This document shows positions 43,563-54,806 of a stretch of 64,000 bases of DNA, piece after piece. Every line of letters begins with the position of its first letter. Position 1 is the first letter of the stretch. The translations under genes and the position numbers were made by a program. The notes under the pieces were generated by a model that saw nothing but the letters and a program-made list of their open reading frames with translations, was not told where the DNA came from and ran no database searches. This DNA comes from Schaalia sp. 19OD2882 (GTDB taxonomy: Bacteria; Actinomycetota; Actinomycetes; Actinomycetales; Actinomycetaceae), in the NCBI RefSeq assembly GCF_018986735.1, contig NZ_CP065521.1:1736001-1800000 (forward strand). The letters run 5' to 3'.

Positions 43563-44720
43563 TCAAAGTCCGAAGGCATCCCCGCCCTCGCCCGCCGGCC
43601 CCTCACCTGACACGATGTCGAGCAAGTCCGTGAAATGGGCGATCTCCTCGGGTCCGAATCCGGCGGGTGGGTTGTCGACGAGGGCGCGGCACCAGCGTGC
43701 GGCGCGCCAGGTGTCACCGTCGTCCAGGGCCAGGCCCACCTGCAGCATGCGCTGCCTGCCGGTGAGGGAATGGGTCTCACCCAGGTGGCGTCGACAGTCC
43801 TCGACCAGGATGGACCACTGTTCGCGGGCCAGAGCCACGTTCCCGTCCTCGTGGTGGTTCAAGGCGATGAGGTGCCGCAGTTCGAGAATCCTCTCATCGC
43901 CACAGTGGTGACTTTCCAGCAGATCCTCCATGAGGCCTTCGTATACCGCGGTGGATTCGGCGAAGCGTCGGTCCATTGCCAGAACCTCCCCCAGATTGTT
44001 CCTGGTCATGAGGTACATGGGGTCGCCCTGGTCGACAGTGCCCTGCATGTCGGCCACCAGGTCCCGGTAGACGCGGGCGGCCCTTTCCCACAGACCCTTG
44101 GCCTTGAGGGGCATTGCCGAGTTGTTGCGTACGACGAATTCGAATCCGGGTGGCACCTCGGGAGCGCGTCGGATGTCGCGCAGCAGTTGCGCGAAGGCGT
44201 TCAAGGCCAGGTCCTCGTAGCCGCAGACGCACATCCAGTACAGCTCGGAGTTGCGCATGACGAGGGTGATTTCGTGCAGTGGGCCGAGTTCAGCCATGGC
44301 CACACGCACGGCCCGACTGGCCCGGCGTTTGGCTTCCATTTCGTTGCCGACCTCGGCATGCCAGTCGACAAGCAGTTTGAGCACGTGGATCTTGGCGATC
44401 GGCGAGATCTCGCTGCCGTGCTCGGCCAGGATTTCATCCACCATGTCGATGGCGCGGGCGACGGACCCGTGTTGATGGGTGCGAAGGGCTGCGGACAGGC
44501 CGGGCACCTCGTAGGGGGAGAAGGGCCAGCTTCCCCCGTCGATCCGGGCTCGCCGCTGGGCGGGGAAGGCGCTGGTGCCGGGGGCGTCGGCTTCGATGGG
44601 CGACGCCTGCGGGGGAAACAGGCTTCGTCGGCGTCGCCGCCACCCACCCTGCCCCGGCCTGCGCCGCGCCTGGCCACGGCCTTTGCCTGCTCGTCTGCCT
44701 GCTGTCATGTGTCGTGCCAT
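43563..44720 (-). CDS. TPR-like helical-repeat protein of unknown function
   Basis: 385 residues. An Arg/Gly/Gln-rich basic tail (about 1-40) is followed by an alpha-helical protein with TPR-like periodicity (ERAARVYRDLVADMQGTVDQGDPMYLMTRNNLGEVLAMDRRFAESTAVYEGLMEDL). ATG at 44720 has AAGGAG 8 bases upstream. No catalytic motif is seen. It resembles the tetratricopeptide tails of actinobacterial regulatory or scaffold proteins, but no specific family is recognised. It lies upstream of lepA with a gap of 135 bases. Confidence 0.75.
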   Translation of the reverse strand: MARHMTAGRRAGKGRGQARRRPGQGGWRRRRRSLFPPQASPIEADAPGTSAFPAQRRARIDGGSWPFSPYEVPGLSAALRTHQHGSVARAIDMVDEILAEHGSEISPIAKIHVLKLLVDWHAEVGNEMEAKRRASRAVRVAMAELGPLHEITLVMRNSELYWMCVCGYEDLALNAFAQLLRDIRRAPEVPPGFEFVVRNNSAMPLKAKGLWERAARVYRDLVADMQGTVDQGDPMYLMTRNNLGEVLAMDRRFAESTAVYEGLMEDLLESHHCGDERILELRHLIALNHHEDGNVALAREQWSILVEDCRRHLGETHSLTGRQRMLQVGLALDDGDTWRAARWCRALVDNPPAGFGPEEIAHFTDLLDIVSGEGPAGEGGDAFGL

Positions 44721-44887
44721 CGGAGCATCTCCTTGTACGGTTGACATCACGTCGAAACGATTCGTTCCACAAAGATTCTGTCCTTCACTTTCCGTCAGCC
44801 ACAAGTGGCGGCCCGACCCTTGTGGATGGAGGATCGTGCGACCAGGGCCTGTGGACAGAGCTCCTGGCCGCACGCGACGATGGGCCC

Positions 44888-45553
44888 ATGAGCTCCCCTT
44901 TCCTCGACATGCTCCTTGGCCTTGGTCGCACTTTCCTCAACTCGGTCCTCCAAGGGGCGATCGGCGGAACCGCTTCGCCGTCAAGCCGCTCACGCAGGTC
45001 GAGTGCGTCGAGTGGGACCGCCACCCGCAATGAGCGTCGACGCGCGGACTCGCGGCCGACGCCGCGTTCGTCCACACCTTCCTCATCCGCTTCGACACCG
45101 CACCGCTCCCCCACCTTTTCGGGGGGCGAGGGCGGGACCGGCGTCCACGAGGTCACGCGCGCAGTTGCCTTGGCGGGTGCGCAGTGGGCGCCGGCCGACG
45201 ACGGGGACGCCGATCCGGGTGAGGTCGTGTGGACGTGGATCCCGTACGAGGAGGACTCGTCCAAGGGGAAGGACCGGCCCGTGGTCGTGCTCTCACGCGC
45301 CGGCAGCGGGGTGCACGTCGCACAGATGACGTCGAAGGACCATGACCGGGACGCGGCGCAGGAGGCACGCTGGGGCCGCTACTGGTTCGACATCGGCAGC
45401 GGCGACTGGGACCCGCAGGGGCGTCCTTCCGAGGTGCGTCTCAACCGCCCTCTGTGGGTGCCTGCCTCTGAGATCAGGCGCGAGGGAGCCGCCCTGCCCC
45501 GTTCCACTTTCGAGGCGTTGCTGGAGGCGATCCGCGACTGTCCGGTGGAGTGA
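44888..45553 (+). CDS. PemK/MazF-like protein with Ser-rich N-terminal extension
   Basis: 221 residues. The C-terminal half fits the PemK/MazF fold: GEVVWTWIPYEEDSSKGKDRPVVVLSR, HVAQMTSKDHD and EVRLNRPLWVPASEIRREGAALPRSTFEALL. The N-terminal 80 residues are a hydrophobic start followed by a Ser/Arg/Thr-rich disordered stretch. No antitoxin frame flanks it, and canonical MazF is only about 110 residues, so a toxin role is uncertain; similar extended solitary forms occur in actinobacteria. Start ATG 44888, divergent from the TPR gene. Confidence 0.65.
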   Translation: MSSPFLDMLLGLGRTFLNSVLQGAIGGTASPSSRSRRSSASSGTATRNERRRADSRPTPRSSTPSSSASTPHRSPTFSGGEGGTGVHEVTRAVALAGAQWAPADDGDADPGEVVWTWIPYEEDSSKGKDRPVVVLSRAGSGVHVAQMTSKDHDRDAAQEARWGRYWFDIGSGDWDPQGRPSEVRLNRPLWVPASEIRREGAALPRSTFEALLEAIRDCPVE

Positions 45554-45790
45554 ACCTGCCTCTGCCCGCTCCGGGTGCACGGCCTGAACGGTGAGCGTAT
45601 TCACGCGCCGGGATCCCCTTCGGGGATTGGAGTGAGCCCCACCCGGCTGGTAATGTGGCCAGTCGGACTCCCGGCCTGGTCGGGCAGGGGGTCTGGTCCG
45701 AACCGTTCGTGGATGTCCCCACGTCCCAGTCCCGGTTCTGGCACAGCCCTCACCGACCTGTCCGAACGAATTCCAAGGAGTCATCCGACT

Positions 45791-46054
45791 GTGGCGAACA
45801 TCAAGTCCCAGATGAAGCGGATCCGCACCAACGAGAAGCGTCGCGTGCGCAACCAGGCCATCAAGTCCGAGCTGAAGACCCTCGTGCGCAGGGCCCGCGA
45901 AGCCGTCGAGGCCGGCGACAAGGAGGCCGCTGTCGAGGCCCTGCGTGTCGCCTCGCGCAAACTCGACAAGGCCGTCTCGAAGGGCGTCATCCACAAGAAC
46001 CAGGCCGCGAACCGCAAGTCCAAGCTCGCGCATCGCGTGGCCTCCCTCGGCTGA
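45791..46054 (+). CDS. rpsT: 30S ribosomal protein S20
   Basis: 87 residues: [30 protein letters not shown] start, an Ala/Lys/Arg-rich helical protein ending [14 protein letters not shown]. The start is GTG at 45791 with AAGGAG 10 bases upstream. It is monocistronic and closed by a strong hairpin; convergent with holA. Confidence 0.96.
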   Translation: MANIKSQMKRIRTNEKRRVRNQAIKSELKTLVRRAREAVEAGDKEAAVEALRVASRKLDKAVSKGVIHKNQAANRKSKLAHRVASLG

Positions 46055-46080
46055 GCCCGCCTCACCGATCGACCACTGGA

Positions 46081-46115
46081 CAGGCGCCGGTGACCCACGT
46101 GGTCACCGGCGCCTG
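46081..46115. terminator. Hairpin terminator after rpsT
   Basis: A perfect 15-bp stem (46081-46095 with 46101-46115) and a 5-base loop begin 26 bases past the rpsT stop. Confidence 0.8.
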
Positions 46116-46615
46116 CACGTCTGCCGGGGCTCCCGCGCACTTGGGGTCGGGGCGGAACGTGAGTTGAAGGGCAGAAGGGGTCGACTTCGAGGGGGCCACC
46201 CACTGATCGCCGGGAGGATGGAGCACCGGGCCGCCGCGCATTCCGCACACAATGCCGCTTGCCGCTCCGCTCGACGGCTTCCCGAAAGCCCGGAATCCAG
46301 CCACTTCCGCTGAGGCGTGGAGGCCTCAATGGCGCGCATTGTGTGCGGAATGGCTCACCGATGGCATCATCTGAGGCGAGGGCGGGCTGTTCGCAGGGGG
46401 CTGCTTCCGACATCGTGATCCGGCTACCGACACCACGCCCCAGCTGCCGACGCTGCAACGTCGGGAGGAGAACAGCAACGTCGGCGCGATGCAGCATCAT
46501 CGGCACGAATGCCCCTCCGACGGAAATCGGGCAACCGGGAGCCTTATGTCCAAGCACGCCCGTGGGGACTCTGTGCAGGAAGAGGTGCGGGCCAGACCCT
46601 CGCACGCACTGGGGG
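46116..46615. other. 500-base non-coding gap between rpsT and holA
   Basis: The stretch lies between convergent genes. No frame resembles a protein. It holds the 17-bp inverted repeat described separately (46239-46352) and a repeated CAACGTCGG near 46456-46485. No tRNA was seen. Confidence 0.6.
46239..46352. repeat. 17-bp perfect inverted repeat with 80-bp interior
   Basis: CATTCCGCACACAATGC (46239-46255) is the exact inverse of 46336-46352. The interior has no reading frame of note. This resembles terminal repeats of a small non-autonomous element or a long stem RNA; no target duplication was recognised. Confidence 0.7.
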
Positions 46616-47602
46616 TCAGCGGCTGCCGCGGAGTCTGCACACGGTGATGACGGCCTTCTCGATCGCCCGATGTGGGTCCTTCGACAGGCCCTTGACCTCC
46701 TCGTCGGCCAAGGCGACGGCCTCGACGGCCGCCGCAAGACTCGTGTCATCCCATCCGCGCAGATCGCGGCGGACCTTGTCGAAGAGCCACGGGCTCATGC
46801 CCGCCGCCTGGGCCGAACCGCAGATCGATGCCTTGGCCAGTTGGCGGACCTTCATGGCCAGGGCGGCGACAAGGGGCACCGGGTCGGTACCGGTGGCCAA
46901 GGAGTGACGCAGCAGGGTGAGCGCGCGGGCACTCTGCCCGGCAATGGCTGCATCGGCAACGTCGAATCCCTTCGCCTCCACCCGACCCCCGTGGTAGGTG
47001 CGCACGTGTTCGACGGTGATGCGCCCCTCGACATCGTCCATGAGCTGGGCGAGGGCCGCCGCCATGGACCTCACGTCCTCCCCCAGGGCCTCGACCAGCA
47101 TCTGAGCGGCGTCATTGTCCAGGGCACGCCCACGTTCCTTGGCGTCGGCGCGCAGCAGGTCGAGTTTGTCGGCGTCCTTCTTCAGGGGTTCGGCCGCAAT
47201 GACGGGGAATCCGGCCTTGGCGACAGCGTCGGTGACCTTCTTGCCCCTGGCGTTTCCGCCCGGGTGTCTGAGGATCAGCCACACGTCGGGCGCCGGTGCA
47301 ACCAAGTAGGCCAGGAGGTCTTCTTGAAGGGCCTCGTTGAGTGCTTCCAGGTCGGGCACGGTGACCAGTCGCGCCTCACCGAAGAGTGAGGGCGAGGTGA
47401 TGACTTCCAATTGTCCCGCCTGGTAGGTGGCGGCACCCAGTTCGGTGCGTTCGACATTCGGGTCCGCTTGCAGCGCAAGGGCCCGCAGTTTCGCGGTGGC
47501 ACGGTCGGCAAGCAGTCCTTCGGATCCTTTGACCAGGACGACGGGAGCCAGTTCCACCTTCACCGGGGCCGGTGTCCCCCTTCGAGGCGCGCGTCCTGCC
47601 AT
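46616..47602 (-). CDS. holA: DNA polymerase III delta subunit
   Basis: Clamp-loader subunit, 328 residues: VVLVKGSEGLLADRA at the N-terminus, FGEARLVTVPDLEAL, and a C-terminal helical domain (DPVPLVAALAMKVRQLAKA, SPWLFDKVRRDLRGW). It lacks a functional Walker A, as expected. ATG at 47602 has GGGAGG 4 bases upstream. It is downstream of comEC, the usual comEA-comEC-holA order. Confidence 0.93.
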   Translation of the reverse strand: MAGRAPRRGTPAPVKVELAPVVLVKGSEGLLADRATAKLRALALQADPNVERTELGAATYQAGQLEVITSPSLFGEARLVTVPDLEALNEALQEDLLAYLVAPAPDVWLILRHPGGNARGKKVTDAVAKAGFPVIAAEPLKKDADKLDLLRADAKERGRALDNDAAQMLVEALGEDVRSMAAALAQLMDDVEGRITVEHVRTYHGGRVEAKGFDVADAAIAGQSARALTLLRHSLATGTDPVPLVAALAMKVRQLAKASICGSAQAAGMSPWLFDKVRRDLRGWDDTSLAAAVEAVALADEEVKGLSKDPHRAIEKAVITVCRLRGSR

Positions 47603-47772
47603 TGGCCCTCCCCCTTGCATGTCCCATCGGCTCCGGTCGGTGACCAGTGTGTCACGCCCCTGCCACATCTCGGGTGAGCAGTGGCAGGGAGGCGTCCTTG
47701 CCGGCCTCCACGACCGAAACGATGGTGCGCACGCCCCCGCAGATGGGGCGGCGCACGGCCCGACGGGTGAGG

Positions 47773-49302
47773 TCAGTGGAGATTCCAGCGCCCTCGCCCC
47801 CAGGTCCACGCCAGCCGTCCCCCGGCGCCGAGTGCCAGGACCAGGGCGAGGGGTCCTGGTCCTGTCGCAAGAGGAAGGCCTGCCCACGGCCAGGCCGCCA
47901 GGTGCTCGGCCACCCCGGCGATCCATCCGGTGAAGACGGCTGCGGCTTGTGCCAAGGCGTGGGCCGGGCCCGGCACCACGGGCGCAAGGGCGGTGGCTGC
48001 CAGTGAGAGCAGGGTCGCCGGTGCCACGGCGGGTGCGGCAAGGACATTGGCCAGGACCCCCCACGTGGGCAGGTTGGGTCTCAGCAGCAGGAGAATCGGA
48101 GCCACGACGATCTGGCAGGCCAAGGGCACTGTTGCCGCACGTGCCACTGCTCGCACAAGCGTGCGCGCCGGGCCTCCTTCAGCAAGTTTCCGACGGATCA
48201 CCCGGTCCCACGTGTGTGCGGGCACGAGCACCGCCCATGCCGCCGCGACGGACAGGACCAGCCCGAAGGATCGGGAAGCCCACGGGTCGGCCAGGATGAA
48301 AGCGGCTGCCACCAGCGACAATGCTGCCTCCGCGCTGCCGGGTCTACGGGCCAGAGTGCCGACCATGAGGACCGCCGCCAGCGAGACGGCTCGCAGGACG
48401 GACGGCTCAGGTCCGACCAGTGCCACCAGGGCGGCCAGGACCAGCGCCGGAACCAGGACGCCGAGGACGCGGTGGTTCCGAAACGGCAGCATCACCACTG
48501 CCATGAGGATCGCCACATGCGCCCCGGAGACCGCCGTAAGGTGGGTGAGGGAGGTGGCGCGCATGGCTTCAGCCAGGTCGTGCGGCAAGCGGGAGTCGTC
48601 GCCGATGGCGAACCCCGGGACCAAACCCTGTGCCTGGGGATCCAGGTCGCCGCACACGCGCACCAGGGAGGCGCGCACCTCGCGTGAGATTCCCCGCCAT
48701 CCTCCGGGTCGCTCGACCGGGTTCACCTGGTCGGCGTGCAGGGTGCCGATCCACGTGCCACCTACGGGAAAGGCGGGGTCCAGTCCTCCCTTCGCACGCA
48801 CCAGATCTCCCCTGGCCAGGCTCTCCATTCCGCGAGCGCGCAGCAGCACTGTGGCGCCGGAGGCGGAGCCGTCTACCCGCGCCCGTACGGTCATCGCTCC
48901 GCGTTCCCATCGGGCCGTGCTCGATCGAGGGTCGGCTTCGAGTCGCAGCAGCAATTCGACCTGCGCGGGCGGATCGCGAGCCAGGGTGACGACGGGATCC
49001 GCCTGGCGTTGGTGCTGGGCCGCCCAGCCCACGCTCAAACCCACCCCCAGCGCGCACAGGACCAGGGCCGCAGCTGCGAGCAGGGACCCGACGGGTGCCG
49101 CCGCGTGACGAGGGCGGCGCGATGCGCGCTGGGCGAGCGCCGGGATGGCGACAAGGGTGAGGCCACCTGCGACCAGCGTCGCCCCCGCCCAAGCGGGTGC
49201 CAGTGCCACCTCGGATGTCCCGACCCATGCCCCCACCCACAGGGCAACGGCGGGAGCCAGCAGTCGCAGGTCCCGCACCCGCGGAGGGGTCACTTCTGGC
49301 AC
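47773..49302 (-). CDS. comEC: ComEC/Rec2 DNA-uptake channel (short form)
   Basis: 509 residues with about ten hydrophobic segments. The competence domain is recognisable by LTHLTAVSGAHVAILMAVV, PSVLRAVSLAAVLM and GPARTLVRAVARAATVPLACQIVVAP. The metallo-beta-lactamase domain that ends many ComEC proteins is absent, as in many actinobacterial forms. The start at 49302 (GTG) overlaps comEA by 13 bases; an in-frame GTG at 49293 is an alternative. No other competence genes are in the window. Confidence 0.9.
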   Translation of the reverse strand: MPEVTPPRVRDLRLLAPAVALWVGAWVGTSEVALAPAWAGATLVAGGLTLVAIPALAQRASRRPRHAAAPVGSLLAAAALVLCALGVGLSVGWAAQHQRQADPVVTLARDPPAQVELLLRLEADPRSSTARWERGAMTVRARVDGSASGATVLLRARGMESLARGDLVRAKGGLDPAFPVGGTWIGTLHADQVNPVERPGGWRGISREVRASLVRVCGDLDPQAQGLVPGFAIGDDSRLPHDLAEAMRATSLTHLTAVSGAHVAILMAVVMLPFRNHRVLGVLVPALVLAALVALVGPEPSVLRAVSLAAVLMVGTLARRPGSAEAALSLVAAAFILADPWASRSFGLVLSVAAAWAVLVPAHTWDRVIRRKLAEGGPARTLVRAVARAATVPLACQIVVAPILLLLRPNLPTWGVLANVLAAPAVAPATLLSLAATALAPVVPGPAHALAQAAAVFTGWIAGVAEHLAAWPWAGLPLATGPGPLALVLALGAGGRLAWTWGRGRWNLH

Positions 49303-50264
49303 GTGCCCGCTCCGATCCGTGCGAGCAGTGCGGGCCCGATGCCGGGCACGGCGTCCAGGTCGGCCAGGCTGTCCAGGGGAGCCCCTCTCTTCCTGTGGGC
49401 GATGATGCGACCCGCGAGCGCCGGCCCCACGCCGTCCAGTGTCTCCAACGTGGTGGCGTCAGCGGTGCGCAGGTCCACGCAGGCCGCAGCGTCTGCTCCC
49501 CCACCGGCGCCGGGGCCACCGTCGGCCGGCGGTGAGGCCTGCCCCAAGGCGGCGACGAGGACGTGTTCGCCGTCCAGGAGTATCCGAGCCATGTTCACAC
49601 TCGACGGGTCGGCCTGCGGCCCGAGCCCGCCCACTGCCGCCACGGCCTGGTGGACCCTGGCCCCTTGAGGCAGGACGACCACACCGGGACGGGCCACCTG
49701 GCCGCTGACGTACACGGTCACCTGCGTGGTCGTCCCGGCCGGCGCTCCTTCGTCGCGCAGGGCCTGGCCCGGCCCGGCTGCGGACTGGGCGGAGACGGGC
49801 CCGGCGTCCTCGCGCATCAACCCCAGGTCACCGTCTGCTTGGTCGGATTCACGCGCCGGCGTGTCGCTCTGGGCGTGGGCCAAGTCCTGCGGCGCCGTTC
49901 CTCCGGCCAGCACCATTCGGAGGATCCCCCACCCGGCAAGAATGGTCAGGACGACGACCAGCACTGCTGCCACTGGCGGGCTCGGCAGCAGGCGCAGGGC
50001 CACAGGCGGATCCTCCTGCCCGTAGGAGTGGCGGCGCCACTGGTCCCAAGGAGCCGCACCCTCTCTGATTCGTCGACGCCCCGCTTGCCCTCCCCCTTCG
50101 AAGCGGCCTTCCATTCCAATGCGGAGGTCCGGCCCACCGGCATCTGGTGGAGGCACGCCCTGGTCCTCGCCGGCCGTACCGCCCTCGCGTCCCTGCGGGT
50201 GGGAGGCCGCGTCGAAGACCGCTCTGGTGAGGAGCCGTCGGCGAATCCGGGAGACGTGCTGCAT
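49290..50264 (-). CDS. comEA: ComEA-like DNA-binding competence protein
   Basis: 324 residues. An N-terminal cytoplasmic tail of about 90 residues precedes one membrane helix (about 93-122). An extracytoplasmic SLBB segment (TQVTVYVSGQVARPGVVVLPQGARVHQAVAAVGG) and a C-terminal helix-hairpin-helix pair (LETLDGVGPALAGRIIAHR, LDAVPGIGPALLARIG) follow. It binds incoming DNA for ComEC. Start ATG at 50264. Confidence 0.92.
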   Translation of the reverse strand: MQHVSRIRRRLLTRAVFDAASHPQGREGGTAGEDQGVPPPDAGGPDLRIGMEGRFEGGGQAGRRRIREGAAPWDQWRRHSYGQEDPPVALRLLPSPPVAAVLVVVLTILAGWGILRMVLAGGTAPQDLAHAQSDTPARESDQADGDLGLMREDAGPVSAQSAAGPGQALRDEGAPAGTTTQVTVYVSGQVARPGVVVLPQGARVHQAVAAVGGLGPQADPSSVNMARILLDGEHVLVAALGQASPPADGGPGAGGGADAAACVDLRTADATTLETLDGVGPALAGRIIAHRKRGAPLDSLADLDAVPGIGPALLARIGAGTCQK

Positions 50265-50436
50265 GCCGCCACGCTAGAAGCCGCCCCCGTCGACCGGTAC
50301 CCCTGGGCCGCGCCCCTGTGGACAAGGCGGTCCCCCCTCGTCCCCTTGTGGAAAGACACCCAACGCCAGCCGGCCTGTGGACGGCGCGACCGGCTCCCGT
50401 CGTCCACTCACCGTCCCAGACGTGGGTGGCCGTGCC

Positions 50437-50442
50437 TAGAAT
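50437..50442 (+). promoter_or_regulatory. -10 box for a leaderless HerA-like message
   Basis: TAGAAT ends 7 bases before the GTG at 50450, where transcription would begin at or near the start codon. No Shine-Dalgarno precedes the GTG, and no good -35 is visible. Confidence 0.45.
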
Positions 50443-50449
50443 CTTCCTC

Positions 50450-52354
<1,905 letters not shown>

Positions 52355-52509
52355 GCGGGGGCGGAGCACGCGAGCACCACTGACAAGAAGCCCGAGGCCG
52401 CCCGCGCCCTTGGCGCGGACGCACCCACCACACCCACCTTCACCGCGTTAGAGTGCGATGAGCACGCGACGCCCAGTCGCAGCACGGGCAGTACGAGGAA
52501 GGGATTCGC

Positions 52510-53313
52510 ATGCGCATCGGGTTCATCGGCACCGGAGCCATGGTCAGCGCCATCGTGCGCGGAGCCGTCGCCGCCGGAATCTCGGCCACGGACTTCGTCC
52601 TGACCAATCGCACGGGCGCGCGGGCCGCAGCACTGGCCGAAGAAGTCGGCGCATCCTGGGCCCCCTCCAACACCTCCTTGGCGCAGCAGGTCGACATCGT
52701 CGTCCTGGGCGTCAAACCCCAAGTCCAGTCCGCCGTCATCCGTGAGATCGCCGAGGTCGTCCGCGAGCGCGAATCCACCGTCGTCTCCATCGCCGCCGGG
52801 CGCACCATCGGCGCCATCGTCACCGACTTCGGGGTGGGTGTGCCCGTCGTGCGCGTCATGCCCAATGTCAACGCCCTCATCGGCCGTTCCATGACCGGCA
52901 TCTGCTCGGCCGAAGTCGACCCCGAGGTCCTGGCGGTCGTCACCCGCCTCATGGAATCCGTGGGCACCACCGTCACCTTGGACGAGAAGGACTTCCCCGC
53001 CTTCTCCGCCCTGGCGGGCTGCAGCCCCGCATGGGTCTTCCAGATCATCGACTCCTTGGCGCGTACCGGCGTGAAGTACGGGCTTCCCAAGGCCACCGCC
53101 GTGCGCATCGCCGCGCAGGCCGTGGCCGGATCGGCCGACCTCGTCCTTGCCGAGGGCGCCAAGGGTGTGGTCCCCGCCCAACTCATCGACCGGGTGACCT
53201 CACCGGGTGGGACGACCATCGCGGGTCTGCTCGCGGGTGAGGAGGCGGGCCTGTCAACGGCCCTTCTCCACGCCGTCGACGCCGCTGTCGCACGCGACGC
53301 GCAGCTCGGCTGA
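52510..53313 (+). CDS. proC: Pyrroline-5-carboxylate reductase
   Basis: Last step of proline synthesis, 267 residues. The Rossmann motif GFIGTGAM is at the N-terminus, followed by VLGVKPQ, RVMPNVNALIG and the C-terminal signature LIDRVTSPGGTTIAGL. ATG 52510 has GAGGAAGGG upstream. The 155-base gap before it shows nothing else. Confidence 0.95.
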   Translation: MRIGFIGTGAMVSAIVRGAVAAGISATDFVLTNRTGARAAALAEEVGASWAPSNTSLAQQVDIVVLGVKPQVQSAVIREIAEVVRERESTVVSIAAGRTIGAIVTDFGVGVPVVRVMPNVNALIGRSMTGICSAEVDPEVLAVVTRLMESVGTTVTLDEKDFPAFSALAGCSPAWVFQIIDSLARTGVKYGLPKATAVRIAAQAVAGSADLVLAEGAKGVVPAQLIDRVTSPGGTTIAGLLAGEEAGLSTALLHAVDAAVARDAQLG

Positions 53314-53402
53314 CATCCCAGCCACCCCGCATTCACGACCTGCCTCCGCGGGCGGGTGCCACGCGCCCGCCTCCCGCATCCCACCCCATCACGGAGCTCC
53401 CC

Positions 53403-54773
53403 ATGCTGCTCAACGCCGTCATCCTGTCCGTCCTCGTCATGCTGGTGCTCGCCCTGCTGCGCGTGCACGTCGTCCTGTCCCTGTTCATCGGTGCCCTGAC
53501 CGGCGGAATCGTCGCCGGACTGTCCTTGGGCCAGACAATGGTCGCCTTCCAGGAGGGCCTGGCCGGCGGGGCGAAGATCGCCCTGTCCTACGCGCTGCTC
53601 GGCGCCTTCGCCATGGCGGTGGCCCACTCGGGTCTGCCTCAACTCCTGGCCTCGTGGATCATCGACCGCCTGGACGGCGAGGACGATTCGGCCACGTCGA
53701 AGGTCGCTGCCTGGACCAAGTGGGGCATCGTCGGCGGCACAGTGGCCATGGCGGTGATGAGCCAGAACCTCATCCCCATCCACATCGCCTTCATCCCGCT
53801 GCTCATCCCGCCGCTGCTCGTGGTCATGAGCCGCCTGCGCATCGACCGTCGCGCCATCGCCTGCGCAATGACCTTCGGCCTGGTCACCACCTACATGTTC
53901 CTGCCCATCGGATTCGGCCGGATCTTCCTGCACGACCTGCTCTACAAGTTCATCGGCGAGGCCGGTCTGGACGTGACCGGCGTGAACCCCCTGCAAGCCA
54001 TGGCGATCCCCGCCGCCGGCATGGCCCTGGGCCTGCTCACCGCCCTGTTGGTCACCTACCGCAAGCCGCGTGACTACGACGTGGAGGACACGGTGGCCGA
54101 CACGGCGGAGATCGACTCGGGTGCGCCCGTCATCGACGGGCGCAAGGTCCTCGTGGCCCTGGGCGCCATCATCATCTGCGTGGGCCTGCAGACGTGGCTC
54201 GCCCTGTCCGGGTCGGAGGCCGACCCGATGCTCATCGGCACACTCATCGGTCTGCTGCTCTTCGTCGCCACCGGCGTGGTCAAGTGGCGCGACGCGGAGG
54301 ACGTGTTCTCCGGCGGCATGCGGATGATGTCCCTCATCGGTCTGATCATGATCACCGCGAACGGTTTCGCCTCGGTCATGAAGGCCACCGGCCACATCGA
54401 GCCGCTGGTCAAGGCTTCGGCGGAGTTGTTCTCCGGCAACAAGGCGGGCGCCGCCCTGGCGATGCTCGTCGTCGGACTGGTCATCACGATGGGCATCGGC
54501 TCCAGCTTCTCCACCCTGCCGATCATCACGACGATCTACGTGCCCCTGTGCATCGCCCTGGGATTCTCCCCCATTGCGACGGTGGCGATCGTCGGCACGG
54601 CGGGCGCCCTGGGCGACGCTGGCTCGCCGGCCTCCGACTCGACGCTTGGCCCGACCAGTGGCTTGAACGTCGACGGTCAGCACGACCACATGCGCGACAC
54701 GGTGATCCCCACCTTCCTGCACTTCAACGTCCCCTTGCTGCTTGCCGGGTGGGTCGCAGCAATGGTTCTGTGA
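53403..54773 (+). CDS. Na+/H+ antiporter-family (NhaC/YuiF-like) transporter
   Basis: 456 residues with about 12 membrane segments. Motifs include VAHSGLPQLLASWIIDRL, MSQNLIPIHIAFIPLLIPPLL, MGIGSSFSTLPIITTIYVPLC, and GTAGALGDAGSPASDSTLGPTSGLNVDGQHDHM near the C-terminus. The family is annotated as Na+/H+ antiporters, though some members carry amino acids. ATG 53403 has GGAG 6 bases upstream. It follows proC by 89 bases and may be co-transcribed. Confidence 0.85.
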   Translation: MLLNAVILSVLVMLVLALLRVHVVLSLFIGALTGGIVAGLSLGQTMVAFQEGLAGGAKIALSYALLGAFAMAVAHSGLPQLLASWIIDRLDGEDDSATSKVAAWTKWGIVGGTVAMAVMSQNLIPIHIAFIPLLIPPLLVVMSRLRIDRRAIACAMTFGLVTTYMFLPIGFGRIFLHDLLYKFIGEAGLDVTGVNPLQAMAIPAAGMALGLLTALLVTYRKPRDYDVEDTVADTAEIDSGAPVIDGRKVLVALGAIIICVGLQTWLALSGSEADPMLIGTLIGLLLFVATGVVKWRDAEDVFSGGMRMMSLIGLIMITANGFASVMKATGHIEPLVKASAELFSGNKAGAALAMLVVGLVITMGIGSSFSTLPIITTIYVPLCIALGFSPIATVAIVGTAGALGDAGSPASDSTLGPTSGLNVDGQHDHMRDTVIPTFLHFNVPLLLAGWVAAMVL

Positions 54774-54806
54774 GGGCCGGGGGTCAGGCAGGTCGGGCCC
54801 TCGGAC

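Noticed and set aside
52440..54722. 760-codon minus-strand frame opposite proC and the NhaC-type transporter.
   Set aside because: Asp/His/Gln-rich antisense artefact of membrane-protein codons; both opposite genes have clear families.
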